Positions 10,254-20,234 of a stretch of 64,000 nucleotides of DNA are shown here, in pieces. Source of the DNA: Lithodes maja. Lineage: Eukaryota; Arthropoda; Malacostraca; Decapoda; Lithodidae. The stretch spans positions 36,447 to 100,446 of the forward strand of contig JBAKBP010007387.1 in assembly GCA_037953745.1 (NCBI GenBank). Direction: 5' to 3'. The stretch's first letter is position 1, and each line of letters begins with the position of its first letter. Under the pieces are notes generated by a model that was given only the letters and a program-made list of their open reading frames with translations, did no database searches and was not told the DNA's origin. The position numbers were made by a program, and so were the translations under genes.

Positions 10254-12073
10254 TGTTACGATCCAGGTTCTCAAAGACACAGGGCTCTTCAACATTGGAC
10301 TAGATAATGGCAAAAAGCAACAACGGTAACACTAGATCCAACCCCTGCCTTAAACACTGGAAAACAAAACACCATTACTGCCCTGAGTCGTGCCTGGACA
10401 ACGAGGTATCCTATGACTCGGTAACTGGTGCACACACACTAGGCTGACGCTCAATGAAACAACCTATTCTCAAACAGTAAAAGATTACTCGATTATGTTA
10501 CACAAAGAAAAGATAGTTAAAGTGATTAATTAACGTTACGGTAGATACTCAAATAACTGGCACTCCTGTATTAAAGAAAGTGCAATGCTAGTCCTGCAAC
10601 ACCAACTGGAAACTTCTGAAATCAGTCTGATGCTGGGAAGATGTTCGTAAAGAATCTTGAACAATTATAATGCAGAATACGGGTCACAATAAATGCTAGG
10701 ACATATAGTAATAATAGGCAGGCGAATAATAAAGACTGCGCAAAGGTAGTAATGCTCGACAACTAAAGAAATGCTTCGTGACACAACGCAACAGCCTACT
10801 CGGGTTGTGCAACTCAACAACAACCTCGGCTCAAAAGTGCAGTGAATAATAATGCTGCATACATATAATAATGGGGCTTATCTCTAACCAGTGTCTGCTC
10901 AGTTAATAAAGTGTAGCTGGGGTATCAAGGCAGGGCAACAATGGGCGAGCATGCGGCTCGTAGCCTAACGTTGTCCGAGGGTGGTATAATGAAGATTACG
11001 TTATATGACGGGGATGCTCTCTTGATAAATCTAGGTCTCTAGTACCTAGCTCTATCCTGGCGATCCCTCAGAAGTCAACACAAAGAGGCAGCACTATGTT
11101 GTGAGGGATAGGCTATGGCCCTCTCACACCACAGCGCTGTGCTCGCAAAGTAAACCAACCCGAAGACAACTTAGGCTCCCACAGTACCTCCCGATGTCGT
11201 GCAGAGCTTAGCTAACACTGCACACATCGGAGACAACGACACAGTAACCTTACCCCTAGTCGAGCATTAGATAACCAAGCAGAATCACTCAACACCTTGC
11301 AAGGGAGACATATACCGGTCTACAACCTTCCCGAGAGAGGACACATACGGAAAAGTCCGTCTCTCTAAACCTCAATATAGCATAATACCTCCTTAACCTA
11401 ATGCTTGGAAATATCTGAGAGCTTCGCGTACAATACGACTGGTCGACGGTGAACGTCTATGCTGAAACCAGAAGGGATGTTGAGTTTAATAAAGATTAGA
11501 GAATGAGAAAGGAGAAGTCGAGAGAGAGAGAGATAGTATGCAAAGTAGCGAGTATGGGGGACAGAATTGCAAAGGATGTAGGTGATACGCGTGTCAGGCA
11601 AGCTCTGAGGAAGAAACTCCTCCGGACCCCTCCAGGATCACATACAAAGGCATGGTGGTCAGCCAATCACAGGCTGCTACGTCACCAGGCAGCAGGGCCT
11701 GCAGAAGGCGCCAGGAACCACCAGCCAATCAAGAGGCGTGAGACGGCACGCGCGCGAGCCTACAAAGCGAGGGGGGAGGCAGCACATCTATACGCACGCA
11801 CACACTACCACCCCACTGCCTATATTATTCTCTCTCCTTAACTATTATACAATGCATCCTATGTTCAACTCATGATATAAAATGCTTCCCGTTGTCACAG
11901 ACGAAAATAAAGACCTCCACGGGACTGTCTGTAACTACACGAACACTATGAAAGAAAGAACAACATTGTAGATAGACTGTAGCCAAATACCTTGCCCCGG
12001 CGAGTGCTAGCGAGTGGCCAAGCGAGCGGCTGAGCCCACAGTCATGGCGTTCTGCCACGCTGCAGGCGTCACA
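10254..12073 (-). repeat. 5' LTR of gypsy element A
   Basis: The 1820-bp repeat runs from TGTTACG at 10254 to GCGTCACA at 12073, so it is TGTGACGC...CGTAACA on the coding strand. Both termini are intact, unlike the 3' copy. The first bases (TGTGACGC) match the LTR starts of B, D and E. Coding-strand sequence CAGAACGCC near 12045-12055 also recurs in the other LTRs, though the rest has diverged. Confidence 0.92.
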
Positions 12074-12107
12074 TAACAAATTAATATATAAATATTAAAT
12101 CAATATA

Positions 12108-12451
12108 CAGTCGGCCCTCGGGTAATGCGGCTTTAGGTGCCGCAGTTTTGCTCTAACACAGGTACCCCAAATGTGCCGAGTCAGCATCTAGCACGGTTTT
12201 GTTTAGGTAACGCTTGTGGTGGGTAGCGGCTGGTCGGCATCTCTCGGCATCTCTTGGCCGGTGACGTCAGACTAGTGACGTCAGACTCGTCAGACCCGTA
12301 TAGTATATACCGGCGTATAAGACACATTTCTATGCCTTAAATAAACCCTCCAAAACCATGGGTGGTCTTATACGACGAAAATACTTTCAATGCAAGTGAA
12401 TTTGGAGCTGATTTTCCGAGTGACCGAAATCGTGTGTGTTATTGCTGTGCC

Positions 12452-12487
<36 letters not shown>

Positions 12488-13079
12488 CTTGTTATTATGT
12501 GGCTATGTCGGCCGTATCAGTAGGGAGTCTAAACCGGAGTTATTTCTGTGTGCAATAAAATGTTATTATAATTATACTCTATGGAATTTAATTTAATTTT
12601 ACCAAATAATATTTATAATAGTAAATGCCAAAGAAAAATCAATTAAACTGTAACTGTATTAAAGGCGGTAGATTGTTGGCAAGTTTAGCAGCTTGTAGCC
12701 AAGTTGCCGCCGCCTGCCACACTTGCAGACAAAACGTGTTGTTTGTTATTGTTGTACTAAGGCTGAGCGGCAATGTTTTTGTGTCAAATACATGGTATTT
12801 CATAGTACCAATGGCCTTAATTGGATATATTATTGACCCCTAGTATGAAGGTATGTTGCCAACGTAATAATAACGACAAATAGATAGATAAATGACTAAT
12901 AAATAGATACATTGTTAGGTTATCGGGTGATAAATGGTCAAAAAGGGGACTTTGGGGGAATGGCTTGAATGAAATTGAATTTTCCCATATAAAATTTGAT
13001 TTATGTAACGCGTGTTTGCGTAACGCTCCCTGGGGCCAGTACATATACCCGTGTTACGGTGTTACCCGAGGGCGGACTT
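12108..13079. mobile_element. Non-autonomous pogo/Tigger-like DNA transposon
   Basis: The left end CAGTCGGCCCTCGGGTAA (12108) and the right end GTTACCCGAGGGCGGACTT (to 13079) are imperfect inverted repeats. TA precedes the left end (12106-12107) and lies within 2 bp of the right. CAGTCGGCCCTCG-type ends are typical of Tigger/pogo elements. The interior holds short unconserved frames and a GT microsatellite, and no transposase. Confidence 0.72.
12456..12486. repeat. (GT)n microsatellite
   Basis: About 15 GT dinucleotides in a row. Any apparent protein across it is only an alternating Val-Cys run. Confidence 0.95.
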
Positions 13080-13551
13080 ATAGAATTTCACATCCCTCTC
13101 CCATTCTTAAGTAAGCAATTTTAGATTTATAGATAGCGACCTTTACATGCATTACTGTATGTCCACAAACAGTTAAATAAAGTGAGAATGTTCTAATATT
13201 ATAGAGAACGAAACTAGATAATAATAATAATAATAAGAATAATACTAATAATAATATTTATTCAGTTAGCAATTTACAGAGTTGGTACCACATAGTATGT
13301 TACAAATATGACATGTACCAGCTTTGCATAATTCCAACTAAGGATAGCCCAATAAGGCCGTTAGGCGTATATCCAGTGGGGTCCTTGTGGGATTAGGTTA
13401 GCTGGGGAAAAGGGGAGGATAAAAGAAATAGATACTTTAGAGAAAGTATTTCTAGGGGGTTATTTTAAGATACCTTACATCCTATGGTAAATATCAGTAA
13501 TCCGTAATCAGTAATCATTTCAGTTTGGTTTGCCTATCTCTTATGTCGTAT

Positions 13552-14017
13552 TTAGTAGTAGAAATAAGCTTGGTGATCCATTCTCGCAGCTGTCCGGTTC
13601 AGGTGTTCCTTCAGGCTACATCTGAAGGAATACAGTGTTCTCTTTTCACGGACTGACTGGGGTAGATCGTTCCAGTCTTTGATGGCAGTGAAGAAGAATG
13701 TTTGCTTACCCTGTCCTTGGATTCTCGGGACCTTAAAATTAAACATCCTGTTTTGTATTATGTCCACTCCTCTCATTTGCTTTAACAAAATCACTCTTAA
13801 GATACTCTGGAGCTCTGCCATAGAAAATTTTGAAGACATTGGTTAGCCTGATTTGTTTGGCCCTGTCAGAGATATTGAGCATACCTAGTGACTGAAGTTG
13901 TTCCTGGCCAACATGTGATCTGGGTCCTAGGTTCAGCATGAACCTAACCATTTTATTTTGAGTGACCTGAAGTTTGTGCTGTGCTGATTTAGATGATGCA
14001 GAGTAGCAGGATGACAC
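13552..14017 (-). pseudogene. LINE1 reverse transcriptase C-terminal tail
   Basis: Two overlapping minus frames (14017-13739 and 13839-13552) form the post-catalytic end. HKLQVTQNKMVRFMLNLGPR leads to LQSLGMLNISDRAKQI and the tail motifs RIQGQGKQTFFFTAIKDWND and SFRCSLKEHLN. A frameshift near 13745-13840 moves the reading frame. The WNDLP-type tryptophan followed by FR..LK..L is a common end for CR1- and Jockey-type proteins. It directly continues the RT segment upstream. Confidence 0.8.
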
Positions 14018-14035
14018 AGAACAGTCAAAATGACA

Positions 14036-14836
14036 TTAAACAAGCGCTTGGCAGAGGGTCTTTTTGGTCGCCGCTGGAAAGCATCCCACCTGTCTATACA
14101 GGTATTTTATACGTGCTCTACACTTACACAGGACAGATTCCAAAATTGTTTCACCTGACAACCTCGAGTCCAGTTTTAGTCCGAGATATTTAACTTGTGA
14201 CACTGTTGTTATAGGAATATCATTACAGTTGACCGAGAAGCCCACAATGTCTTTCAGTTTGCGTTTTGTCCCACATAAGATGGCTTCCGTCTTGCCCAGG
14301 TGAAGAGATAGTCTATTGTCCACTAGCCATTCACTACATGATTCTAGTTCTTTGGAAAGTGAAGCGGCAATACTTATTGGGTCTTTTCCTGAAACCAGAA
14401 GCACGCTGTCGTCAGCATACAGTAATAATTTACACGACGAGACGCTCAGTTCCATGTCGTTCACATAACAGAGAAAGAGTAAGTGACCAAGGATGCTTCC
14501 CTGCGGGACCCCACAGTTAATTGGCATAGGATCAGATATATTATCATAAATTTTGACTCTTTGTGTTCTACCACTAAGATAAGATTTAAACCAGTTCACA
14601 GACCCAATGCCCATTGCTTGTAGTTTATTACATAGGATATCATGGTCTACTGTGTCAAACGCTTTTTGTAGATCAAGAAGAACCATACCGGTGTAGTTAC
14701 CTTTAGACATTTCTTTACGAATGTGATCTGTTAAGTGGATGAGATAGGAGTCAGTCGAGTACATGCATCTGAAATCTGATTGAAACTTATAAAATAGATA
14801 ATTTTCTTTGAGGTACTGTTCAATTTGGGTGTACAC
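14036..14836 (-). pseudogene. LINE1 reverse transcriptase palm domain
   Basis: The 266-codon frame contains the RT core in order: YKFQSDFRCMYSTDSYLIHL, GMVLLDLQKAFDTVDHDIL (catalytic Asp), INCGVPQGSILG, then LLLYADDSVLL (the YADD box, residues ~137-147), and VNRLSLHL-type and VKYLGLKLDS motifs. All catalytic aspartates are present. It copies element RNA into DNA at a nicked target. The frame breaks at the left into the C-terminal tail and at the right from the RT N-terminus (frame change near 14836-14903), so it is a pseudogene despite intact motifs. Confidence 0.88.
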
Positions 14837-14902
14837 CGGTCTTTCAAGGATTTTATATACAATACATAATATGCTAACTGGTCTGTAGTTACCAACTTCT
14901 AG

Positions 14903-16000
14903 TTAATTTCCTTTCTTGAATAGAGGGGTTACAATAGCTTCCTTCAGCTCAGCAGGTACAGTGTTGGTGTTAATTGACAGGTTGATGATGTGGGTTAGGG
15001 GACCTGCTATACCAATGGCTCCATTTCGTAGTAATTTGGCAGGAATTTTGTCTGGTCCTGTGCTTTTATGTACATTTAGGTTAGAGAGCTCGTCAACAGT
15101 GTATTTTGGTGTAACATTGTGCAATCCAAATGTGTTCGGGTGTATGCCTTTATCTCTGTAAAAATTTCGAAAGGTGGCCGTTGTTGTCGTGTATTTATTG
15201 AGAGGTTGCGGTAGATTCTGTGCAAGTGTGTTTGCTATGGAGGTGAAGAAGGTGTTGAAGTAGGTTGAAATTTGTCGTTCATCGTGGCAAACCTGATCAT
15301 TAATGTTGAGAGCAATATTAGTGTTAGACGAATCCCTTGCCTTGTTGCTGTAGCCTGTTGTTTTTAGGTGCCTCCATAGTGTCTTTGGGTTATTCTGATC
15401 TTCCTCTGCCTTATTGTGGAAATAATTAGTTTTCGCTGATTTGATTTTTCTACTTAGTTTATTCCTGGCCCTGTTGAACTCATGTTTCAGACCTTGATCC
15501 TGTCTATGTTTCACTAGCCTTTTTAACAGATTGTCTCTGTGTTCCAGATGGTGTAGTATGCCATTGTTGGTCCATGGGTCTGACCTTGCTTTAATTCGTA
15601 TGTCTTTCAGAGGAGCTATTTCGTCTAGGATGTTTGTGATGATGGTTCTGAAGCCAACCCATGCATCATTAACGTTTGTACTTCCAAGCACTGGAGACCA
15701 GTCTGTATTCCATAAAATGTCCAGAAATGTTTCTTTGTTGTAATTTCTGAGTGACCTTGTTTTGATAACCTTGTGATTCTCTAGGGTAATTTTTGTGGTT
15801 TTCCGTGTGCAATATGTGACGAAATGATCACTTATCACAGTCTGTATAACCCCTGATTGGGATATTTTGTCCTCTCTGTTACAGTTTATGTGGTCTAATA
15901 TTGTGGCAGTGTTCTCAGAGATATGTGTGGGGGTTGTGATGAGTTGTTTGTGATTGTGCATTGTCAGTATGTGCCTACAGTATATTCTCGTAAAAGCCAA
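14903..16000 (-). pseudogene. LINE1 endonuclease end and reverse transcriptase N-terminus
   Basis: This 365-codon frame begins in the endonuclease C-terminus (ILDHINCNRED, then QTVISDHFVTYC, the SDH motif at residues ~57-59). A basic linker (RNKLSRKIKSAKTNYFHNKA) follows, then the RT N-terminus with STGPDKIPAKLLRNGA (~318-333) and PAELKEAIVTPLFKKGN. It ends where a frameshift joins the palm segment. Endonuclease upstream of the RT in this arrangement is the APE-type LINE layout. Confidence 0.85.
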
Positions 16001-16302
16001 TTATTTCGTTGTTTGTATCACAGGTTAAAAATCCTCTAGTATAATGGATTCATTCCAAGGGTCTAGCGATGACAAAGTTCGTTCAAATTTGGTCAAGAAT
16101 TGTGTGTCGTCTGGTGGCCTATAGCACACCCCAATTGTGATGGGTTTTGTCCTCGGCAGGTGTAGGTCGATCCACAGAGCTTCGTGATTTTCTACATGGA
16201 GGTCGGTCTTAGTTGTGTGTGTGTGAGGTTGTTTTTTACATACAGACATACTCCTCCCCCATGCCTATTGCGATCATTCCTAACCATATTGAAACCTTGA
16301 AT
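16001..16302 (-). pseudogene. LINE1 endonuclease middle part
   Basis: Minus-strand frames give INIQGFNMVRNDRNRHGGGV, then CLYVKNNLTH, and in a second frame ALWIDLHLPRTKPITIGVCY, RPPDD and a SIILEDFN-like site. These are the usual GGGV.Y and Y.PP.D motifs of APE-type LINE endonucleases. The frame changes near 16192-16249. The piece is cut at 16302 by the inserted plus-strand LINE and continues at 19722. Confidence 0.8.
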
Positions 16303-16351
16303 GTTTATTTCACCATACAGAGATAGGGGCGAGGGAACGCGTTCGTGGTCC

Positions 16352-18526
16352 CGGACCCTGAGAGTAGGAGCTTTGAATGTGCGTGGATGTGGTGCGAGTG
16401 AGAAGCGAGAGGATATTGGAAGGTTATTTGAAAGAAGGTTGTATGATGTCCTTGCACTGAATGAAACAAAGATGAAAGGAGAGGGAGAAGTGGATTTTGG
16501 AAACGTGATCGGTAGAAAGTCTGGAGTAGACGAGGGAGTCAGGGGGAAAGAAGGAGTGGCTATTATTGTGAAGGAGGAGTTGAGAGAGTTTATAAAAGAG
16601 TGGAAAGAGGTGTCATCAAGGCTAATGTGGGTGAGAATGCGGTTTAAGGGTGAAAGGTGGGTTTTTGTAAGTGCGTATGGACCAGGAAGTGAAAGAGAGT
16701 TAGACGAGGTAGAGGGTTTCTGGGAGGATTTGAGAGATTGTCTGCAAGGGTTTGATGAAAATGAAAATGTTATAGTTTTAGGGGACCGAAATGCTAGGGT
16801 AGGAAATGAGCCTGTTGAGGGAGTCATCGGTAGTTTTGGTGTGGATGGTGTAAACGAGAGTGGAGAAAGACTGAAAAATGTATGTGAAGAGTGTAGATTG
16901 AGTGTAGGTAATACGTTCTTCAAAAAAAGGCGTATACACAAGTACACCTGGCATAGACTTGTGAGGGGAGAGACTGTAGAGAGGGCATTGATGGATTATG
17001 TGCTGGTGACAAGGGAAAGATTGTGTAGACTGCTGGATGTGAATGTGATGAGAGGTGAGGCGGAGGGTATGTCAGATCATTACCTGGTGGAGGGAAAGCT
17101 AAGAGTTAAGAGTTACAGGAGAATAAGAGACAAGCGTGAAGTAAGAGAGGTAATAAAAGTTAGTGAGTTAGAGAAGAGTGAAAAAGAGAGGGAGTACAAG
17201 GAAAGACTAAATGAAAAGTGGATGGAAGTGAGAGAGATGGAAGAGAGAGAAGTAGAGATTGAATGGCAACAGTTTAAGGAAGGAGTGAAAGCAAGTGCAG
17301 AGGTAGTATGCGGCAAAAGGAAAGTAGGAGGCAGAGGTATCAGGAAGGGAAGCGAGTGGTGGAATGATACGGTGAGAAAGGCAGTTGAGGAGAAGAGACA
17401 GTGTTTTGAGAGGGTTTTACAGGATGGTAGTGTTGAGGTATGGGAGAGGTACAAGGAGAAAAGGAGAGAGGCAAAACGGAAAATTAGAGAAGCGAAAAAA
17501 GATGCAAACGAAAAGTGGGGCCAAAGGCTGAGTGAGAATTTTGAAGAACGAAAGAAGATGTTCTGGAAGGAGGTAAATAAAGTAAGGAAAGGAGGACAAA
17601 AGAGGGAAGAGTCAGTGAAAGATGAAAATGGAGAATTACTAGTGGAACCAGTTGAAGTGAGGAAAAGATATGCCGAGTATTTTGAATCTTTGTTAAATAC
17701 AAGAGATGGAAGAGAAGCAGTGATTGAAGCAGAGGTGGATGGAGATAGGTTACCCAGGCCACCCAGGTGGCAGGGAATGAATGAAAGGATTGAGGAAAAT
17801 GAGGTGAAAGAAGCAGTGAAATATATGAGAGCGGGAAAAGCAGAAGGTTTGGATGGTATTGCTGTGGAGTGTATAAAGAAGGGTGGAGATGTGATAATAG
17901 ATTGGTTGGTGAGACTTTTCAATGTGTGCTTTGCTGTGTCAATGGTACCAATAGACTGGAAGAGTGCATGTATTGTGCCGTTGTACAAGGGGAAGGGAGA
18001 TCGGCAGGAGTGTTCAAGTTATAGAGGTATTAGTTTATTGTCAGTGGTTGGAAAGCTGTATGGCAGGGTGTTGATAGAGAGGATAATAAAGTGTACGGAA
18101 GTTGCAATAGGAGAAGAACAGTGCGGTTTTAGGAGGGGAAGAGGGTGCGTGGATCAGATGTTTGCAGTAAGACAGTTATGCGAGAAGTATTTAGAGAAGC
18201 ATAAGGAGATATTTTGGGCTTTTATGGACTTGGAAAAAGCGTATGATCGTGTGGACCGTGAAGCAATGTGGAAGGTGTTAAGGATTTATGAAATAGGAGG
18301 AAATTTGTTAGAAGCAGTTAAGAGTTTTTATGAAGGGAGCAGAGCATGTGTGAGAGTAGGAAATGGTGAGTTGAGTGAATGGTTTGAGGTAAAGGTAGGT
18401 TTGCGACAGGGTTGTGTAATGTCACCATGGCTGTTTAATATGTTTAATGTTTATGGATGGTGTGGTGAGGGAGGTGAAAAGGAGAACTATGGGAAGAGGA
18501 TTGGGTTTAGTAGGAAAGAATGGTAG
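16352..18526 (+). CDS. RTE-like endonuclease and reverse transcriptase (first part)
   Basis: The open frame runs from about the insertion start and contains an APE-type endonuclease. LRVGALNVRGCG starts it, followed by ALNETKMKGEG (catalytic Glu), GVAIIVKEEL, VFVSAYGPGS, VIVLGDRNARVG and finally MSDHYLVEGKL (the SDH motif). A long charged linker follows, then the RT: KAEGLDGIAVECIKKGG, YRGISLLSVVGKLYGR, EQCGFRRGRGCVDQMF, AFMDLEKAYDRVDREA and GLRQGCVMSPWLFN. No start codon beyond the insert boundary is certain, so the coding start given is the first leucine of the endonuclease. The frame is lost at about 18440 through a 7-bp tandem duplication (AATATGTTTAATGTTTATGG), and its rightmost codons are out of frame. 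Confidence 0.9.
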   Translation, partial: RTLRVGALNVRGCGASEKREDIGRLFERRLYDVLALNETKMKGEGEVDFGNVIGRKSGVDEGVRGKEGVAIIVKEELREFIKEWKEVSSRLMWVRMRFKGERWVFVSAYGPGSERELDEVEGFWEDLRDCLQGFDENENVIVLGDRNARVGNEPVEGVIGSFGVDGVNESGERLKNVCEECRLSVGNTFFKKRRIHKYTWHRLVRGETVERALMDYVLVTRERLCRLLDVNVMRGEAEGMSDHYLVEGKLRVKSYRRIRDKREVREVIKVSELEKSEKEREYKERLNEKWMEVREMEEREVEIEWQQFKEGVKASAEVVCGKRKVGGRGIRKGSEWWNDTVRKAVEEKRQCFERVLQDGSVEVWERYKEKRREAKRKIREAKKDANEKWGQRLSENFEERKKMFWKEVNKVRKGGQKREESVKDENGELLVEPVEVRKRYAEYFESLLNTRDGREAVIEAEVDGDRLPRPPRWQGMNERIEENEVKEAVKYMRAGKAEGLDGIAVECIKKGGDVIIDWLVRLFNVCFAVSMVPIDWKSACIVPLYKGKGDRQECSSYRGISLLSVVGKLYGRVLIERIIKCTEVAIGEEQCGFRRGRGCVDQMFAVRQLCEKYLEKHKEIFWAFMDLEKAYDRVDREAMWKVLRIYEIGGNLLEAVKSFYEGSRACVRVGNGELSEWFEVKVGLRQGCVMSPWLFNMFNVYGWCGEGGEKENYGKRIGFSRKEW

Positions 18527-19319
18527 AGATTGGGAGTTGAATCAGTTGCTGTTCGCTGATGACACAGCATTGGTGGCGGATTCTGATGAGAAACTGCAGC
18601 AGGTAGTCAAAGAGTTTGGTGTGGTTTGTGGAAGGAGGAAACTGAAGGTGAATGTCAATAAAAGTAAAGTAATGGTGTGTAATAGGGGAGAGCATAGGGT
18701 GAATCTAGATGTGAGGCTGGATGGGGAAATATTGGAACAAGTAGAGTGTTTTAAATATCTAGGAGGAACAATAAGCAGGAGTGGCGGTATGGAAGTGGAG
18801 GTAAAACAGAGAGTGTGTGAAGGAAGGAAGGTTTTCGGAGCAATGGGAAGTATGTGGAAGACGAGAAATCTCGGAGTGAAAGTAAAAAGTGCACTGTATC
18901 AAGGAATTGTTGTGCCAACAGTGATGTATGGGGCTGAGACATGGGCTCTGAAGAAAAAGGAGAAAAGAGGGCTGGATGTGATGGAGATGAGCTGCTTGAG
19001 GAGTATGTGTGGAGTTACTCGTAGAGACAGATTGAGGAATGAAGAGATACGTAAGAGAGTGGGGCAGCAGGAACATTTGTCAGCCAGAGTGGACAGAAGG
19101 GTGCTGAGCTGGTATGGTCATGTTGAACGAATGGGAGATGAAAGGCTTACAAAGAGAATATGTGAGTCAGATACAAGGGGAGATAGAAGGGCAGGAAGAC
19201 CCCCATTGAGATGGAGAGACTGTGTAAGAAAGGCTTTGGATGATAGAGGAATGACTATAGATCAGGCAGGGGAAGTGGTGGTGGACAAGAGTGAATGGAG
19301 AATGCTTGTGAATAGTTGA
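18447..19319 (+). CDS. RTE-like reverse transcriptase (second part)
   Basis: This frame continues the same protein after the frameshift. It has MDGVVREVKR, LNQLLFADDTALVADS (the FADD catalytic box, ~18550-18565), the NVNKSKVMV motif, VECFKYLGGTIS and the conserved tail VMYGAETWALKKKEKR. Then come MSCLRSMCGV and WYGHVERMGDERLTKR, and it ends at the TGA at 19317-19319. This tail is shared with the two other RTE copies in the window (for example FGHMERMGSERMTKRVYE at 45.4 kb). Undoing one 7-bp duplication would place both parts in one frame, so the copy is young or was recently active. Confidence 0.9.
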   Translation: MFMDGVVREVKRRTMGRGLGLVGKNGRDWELNQLLFADDTALVADSDEKLQQVVKEFGVVCGRRKLKVNVNKSKVMVCNRGEHRVNLDVRLDGEILEQVECFKYLGGTISRSGGMEVEVKQRVCEGRKVFGAMGSMWKTRNLGVKVKSALYQGIVVPTVMYGAETWALKKKEKRGLDVMEMSCLRSMCGVTRRDRLRNEEIRKRVGQQEHLSARVDRRVLSWYGHVERMGDERLTKRICESDTRGDRRAGRPPLRWRDCVRKALDDRGMTIDQAGEVVVDKSEWRMLVNS

Positions 19320-19715
19320 GTGAACACGTGGTCATTTGGAGTAAGGGGTCGGGCGCAAGTTGGACTAGATAATAGTCCATCAGGCGCCTGGCCCGGGGAG
19401 ACGATTAATATGAAGGGTGTGCCTGGAAGTGTGGTGGGAGGGCTTGTGGCTTTGGCTCCGCTGCATGTCTGCCTGCCGAGATCGGAACCTCTCCGGGTGG
19501 TCAGGGGCCGGGGGAGTGCTGGAGCGACCTTGGTAACCCTGGTCTCTGGGTCTTCTCCTGGGTGACCTGGATGTGTGAGAGTTTGTGTTTTTTATCTGTG
19601 TTTATTTTTTGTTTTATGATGTTTTTGTGTTTTCCCTGTTCTTGCTCTGTCTTGAGTCGGCTACCCCCAAAATGGGGATTGGGCCTGAGCATATAGATAG
19701 ATAGATAGATAGATA
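19320..19715 (+). other. 3' UTR and (GATA)n tail of the RTE-like LINE
   Basis: A noncoding end of about 370 bp with GC-rich phrases (GTCAGGGGCCGGGGGAGTGC) is followed by a T-rich stretch and ends in ATAGATAGATAGATAGATAG. The tail abuts the right GTTTAT target copy. Confidence 0.85.
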
Positions 19716-19721
19716 GTTTAT

Positions 19722-19830
19722 ACTTGATTCCAGCCAGGTTTCTGTGATTGCAATTATTGAAGCTTTGGCCTTATTAGCTAACAAGTTTATTTCTGACAAT
19801 TTATGGTACATTGATCTGACGTTAAAACTC
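19722..19830 (-). pseudogene. LINE1 endonuclease N-terminus
   Basis: On the minus strand this reads LNVRSMYHKLSEINLLANKA then KASIIAITETWLESS, the first strands and the catalytic Glu (ETW) of an APE-type endonuclease. It ends at the right target copy of the inserted RTE LINE and picks up again at 16302 on the far side. Just upstream lie the three palindromes, so the join to the PHD-finger part is not clear. Confidence 0.85.
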
Positions 19831-19839
19831 CCCCAGACA

Positions 19840-19957
19840 CATATGACGCGATCGCGTCATATGGAACTTATAACCAAAAACTCATATGATGCGATCGCGT
19901 CATATGGACTTATCTCTATGCCTCTCCAATAAGTTTATGACGCAATTTTGCGTCATA
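19840..19957. repeat. Three spaced palindromes with TGACGC half-sites
   Basis: 19840-19863 is a perfect 24-bp palindrome with half CATATGACGCGA. 19883-19906 is the same with one mismatch. 19936-19957 is a third with arms TATGACGCAA and a TT centre. Starts are about 43 and 53 bp apart. They could form hairpins or bind a dimeric protein. They sit between the zinc-finger and endonuclease parts of LINE1 and are not explained by its coding sequence. Confidence 0.85.
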
Positions 19958-20234
19958 TGAGCTCAGTAAGTCCGATAAGTTAGCTTATGATAAAACCGTT
20001 GGTGGCAACCTCAGCCTCCTCCGATAATTCTAACGGCCTCAGTGTTGTTGTGAGTGTAGTGCGAGGCAGTGGCAATGATCCTGGGGCTCCCGCCTCCTCG
20101 GACTTATTGGAACATAATATGTCGGAGGGAGTTAATGTGGATAAGATAGAGCCCTTTGTTGATGAACACTCTGTGTTCATCTTTGATTTTGAATGTGTCC
20201 TGGCTGGATTCTGAGTTGTTAATACTTGGTTCAT

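Larger units (their letters stand above)
3084..12073 (-). mobile_element. Gypsy element A, full-length but degenerate, mosaic pol
   Basis: Two 1.8-kb direct repeats (3084-4895 and 10254-12073) enclose a minus-strand internal domain. The outer ends read TGATACG and GCGTCACA, and the target duplication is TAAC (3080-3083 and 12074-12077). The order on the minus strand is LTR, primer site, gag (split by a MITE), protease, a pol remnant without integrase core or RT catalytic box, a G-rich polypurine tract, LTR. The two LTRs differ at scattered substitutions and small indels, clearly more than those of B or E, so A is older. It shares the protease-to-linker structure of element E but keeps a different 3' half. 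Confidence 0.92.
16309..19715 (+). mobile_element. Nearly intact RTE-like LINE inserted in LINE1
   Basis: A 3407-bp insert is flanked by GTTTAT (16303-16308 and 19716-19721). It encodes endonuclease then RT, followed by a 3' UTR of about 370 bp and a (GATA)n tail (19693-19715). A microsatellite tail, a short 3' UTR and a single EN-RT protein fit the RTE clade. The only coding damage I see is one frameshift near 18440. Related, more decayed copies lie at 45183-56532 (minus) and 57957-62255 (plus) and have the same GATA-type tail. Confidence 0.9.

Noticed and set aside
12390..12596. Small membrane protein with a Val-Cys run
   Set aside because: The run is a translated GT microsatellite inside a DNA transposon.
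16192..16947. Serine-rich 251-codon minus frame
   Set aside because: Only its last ~30 codons (before 16302) are real LINE1 endonuclease. The rest is antisense to the RTE LINE.
17113..17988. 291-codon open frame on the minus strand
   Set aside because: It is antisense to the RTE-like LINE protein and Ser/Phe-rich, as expected for the complement of its Lys/Glu-rich linker.
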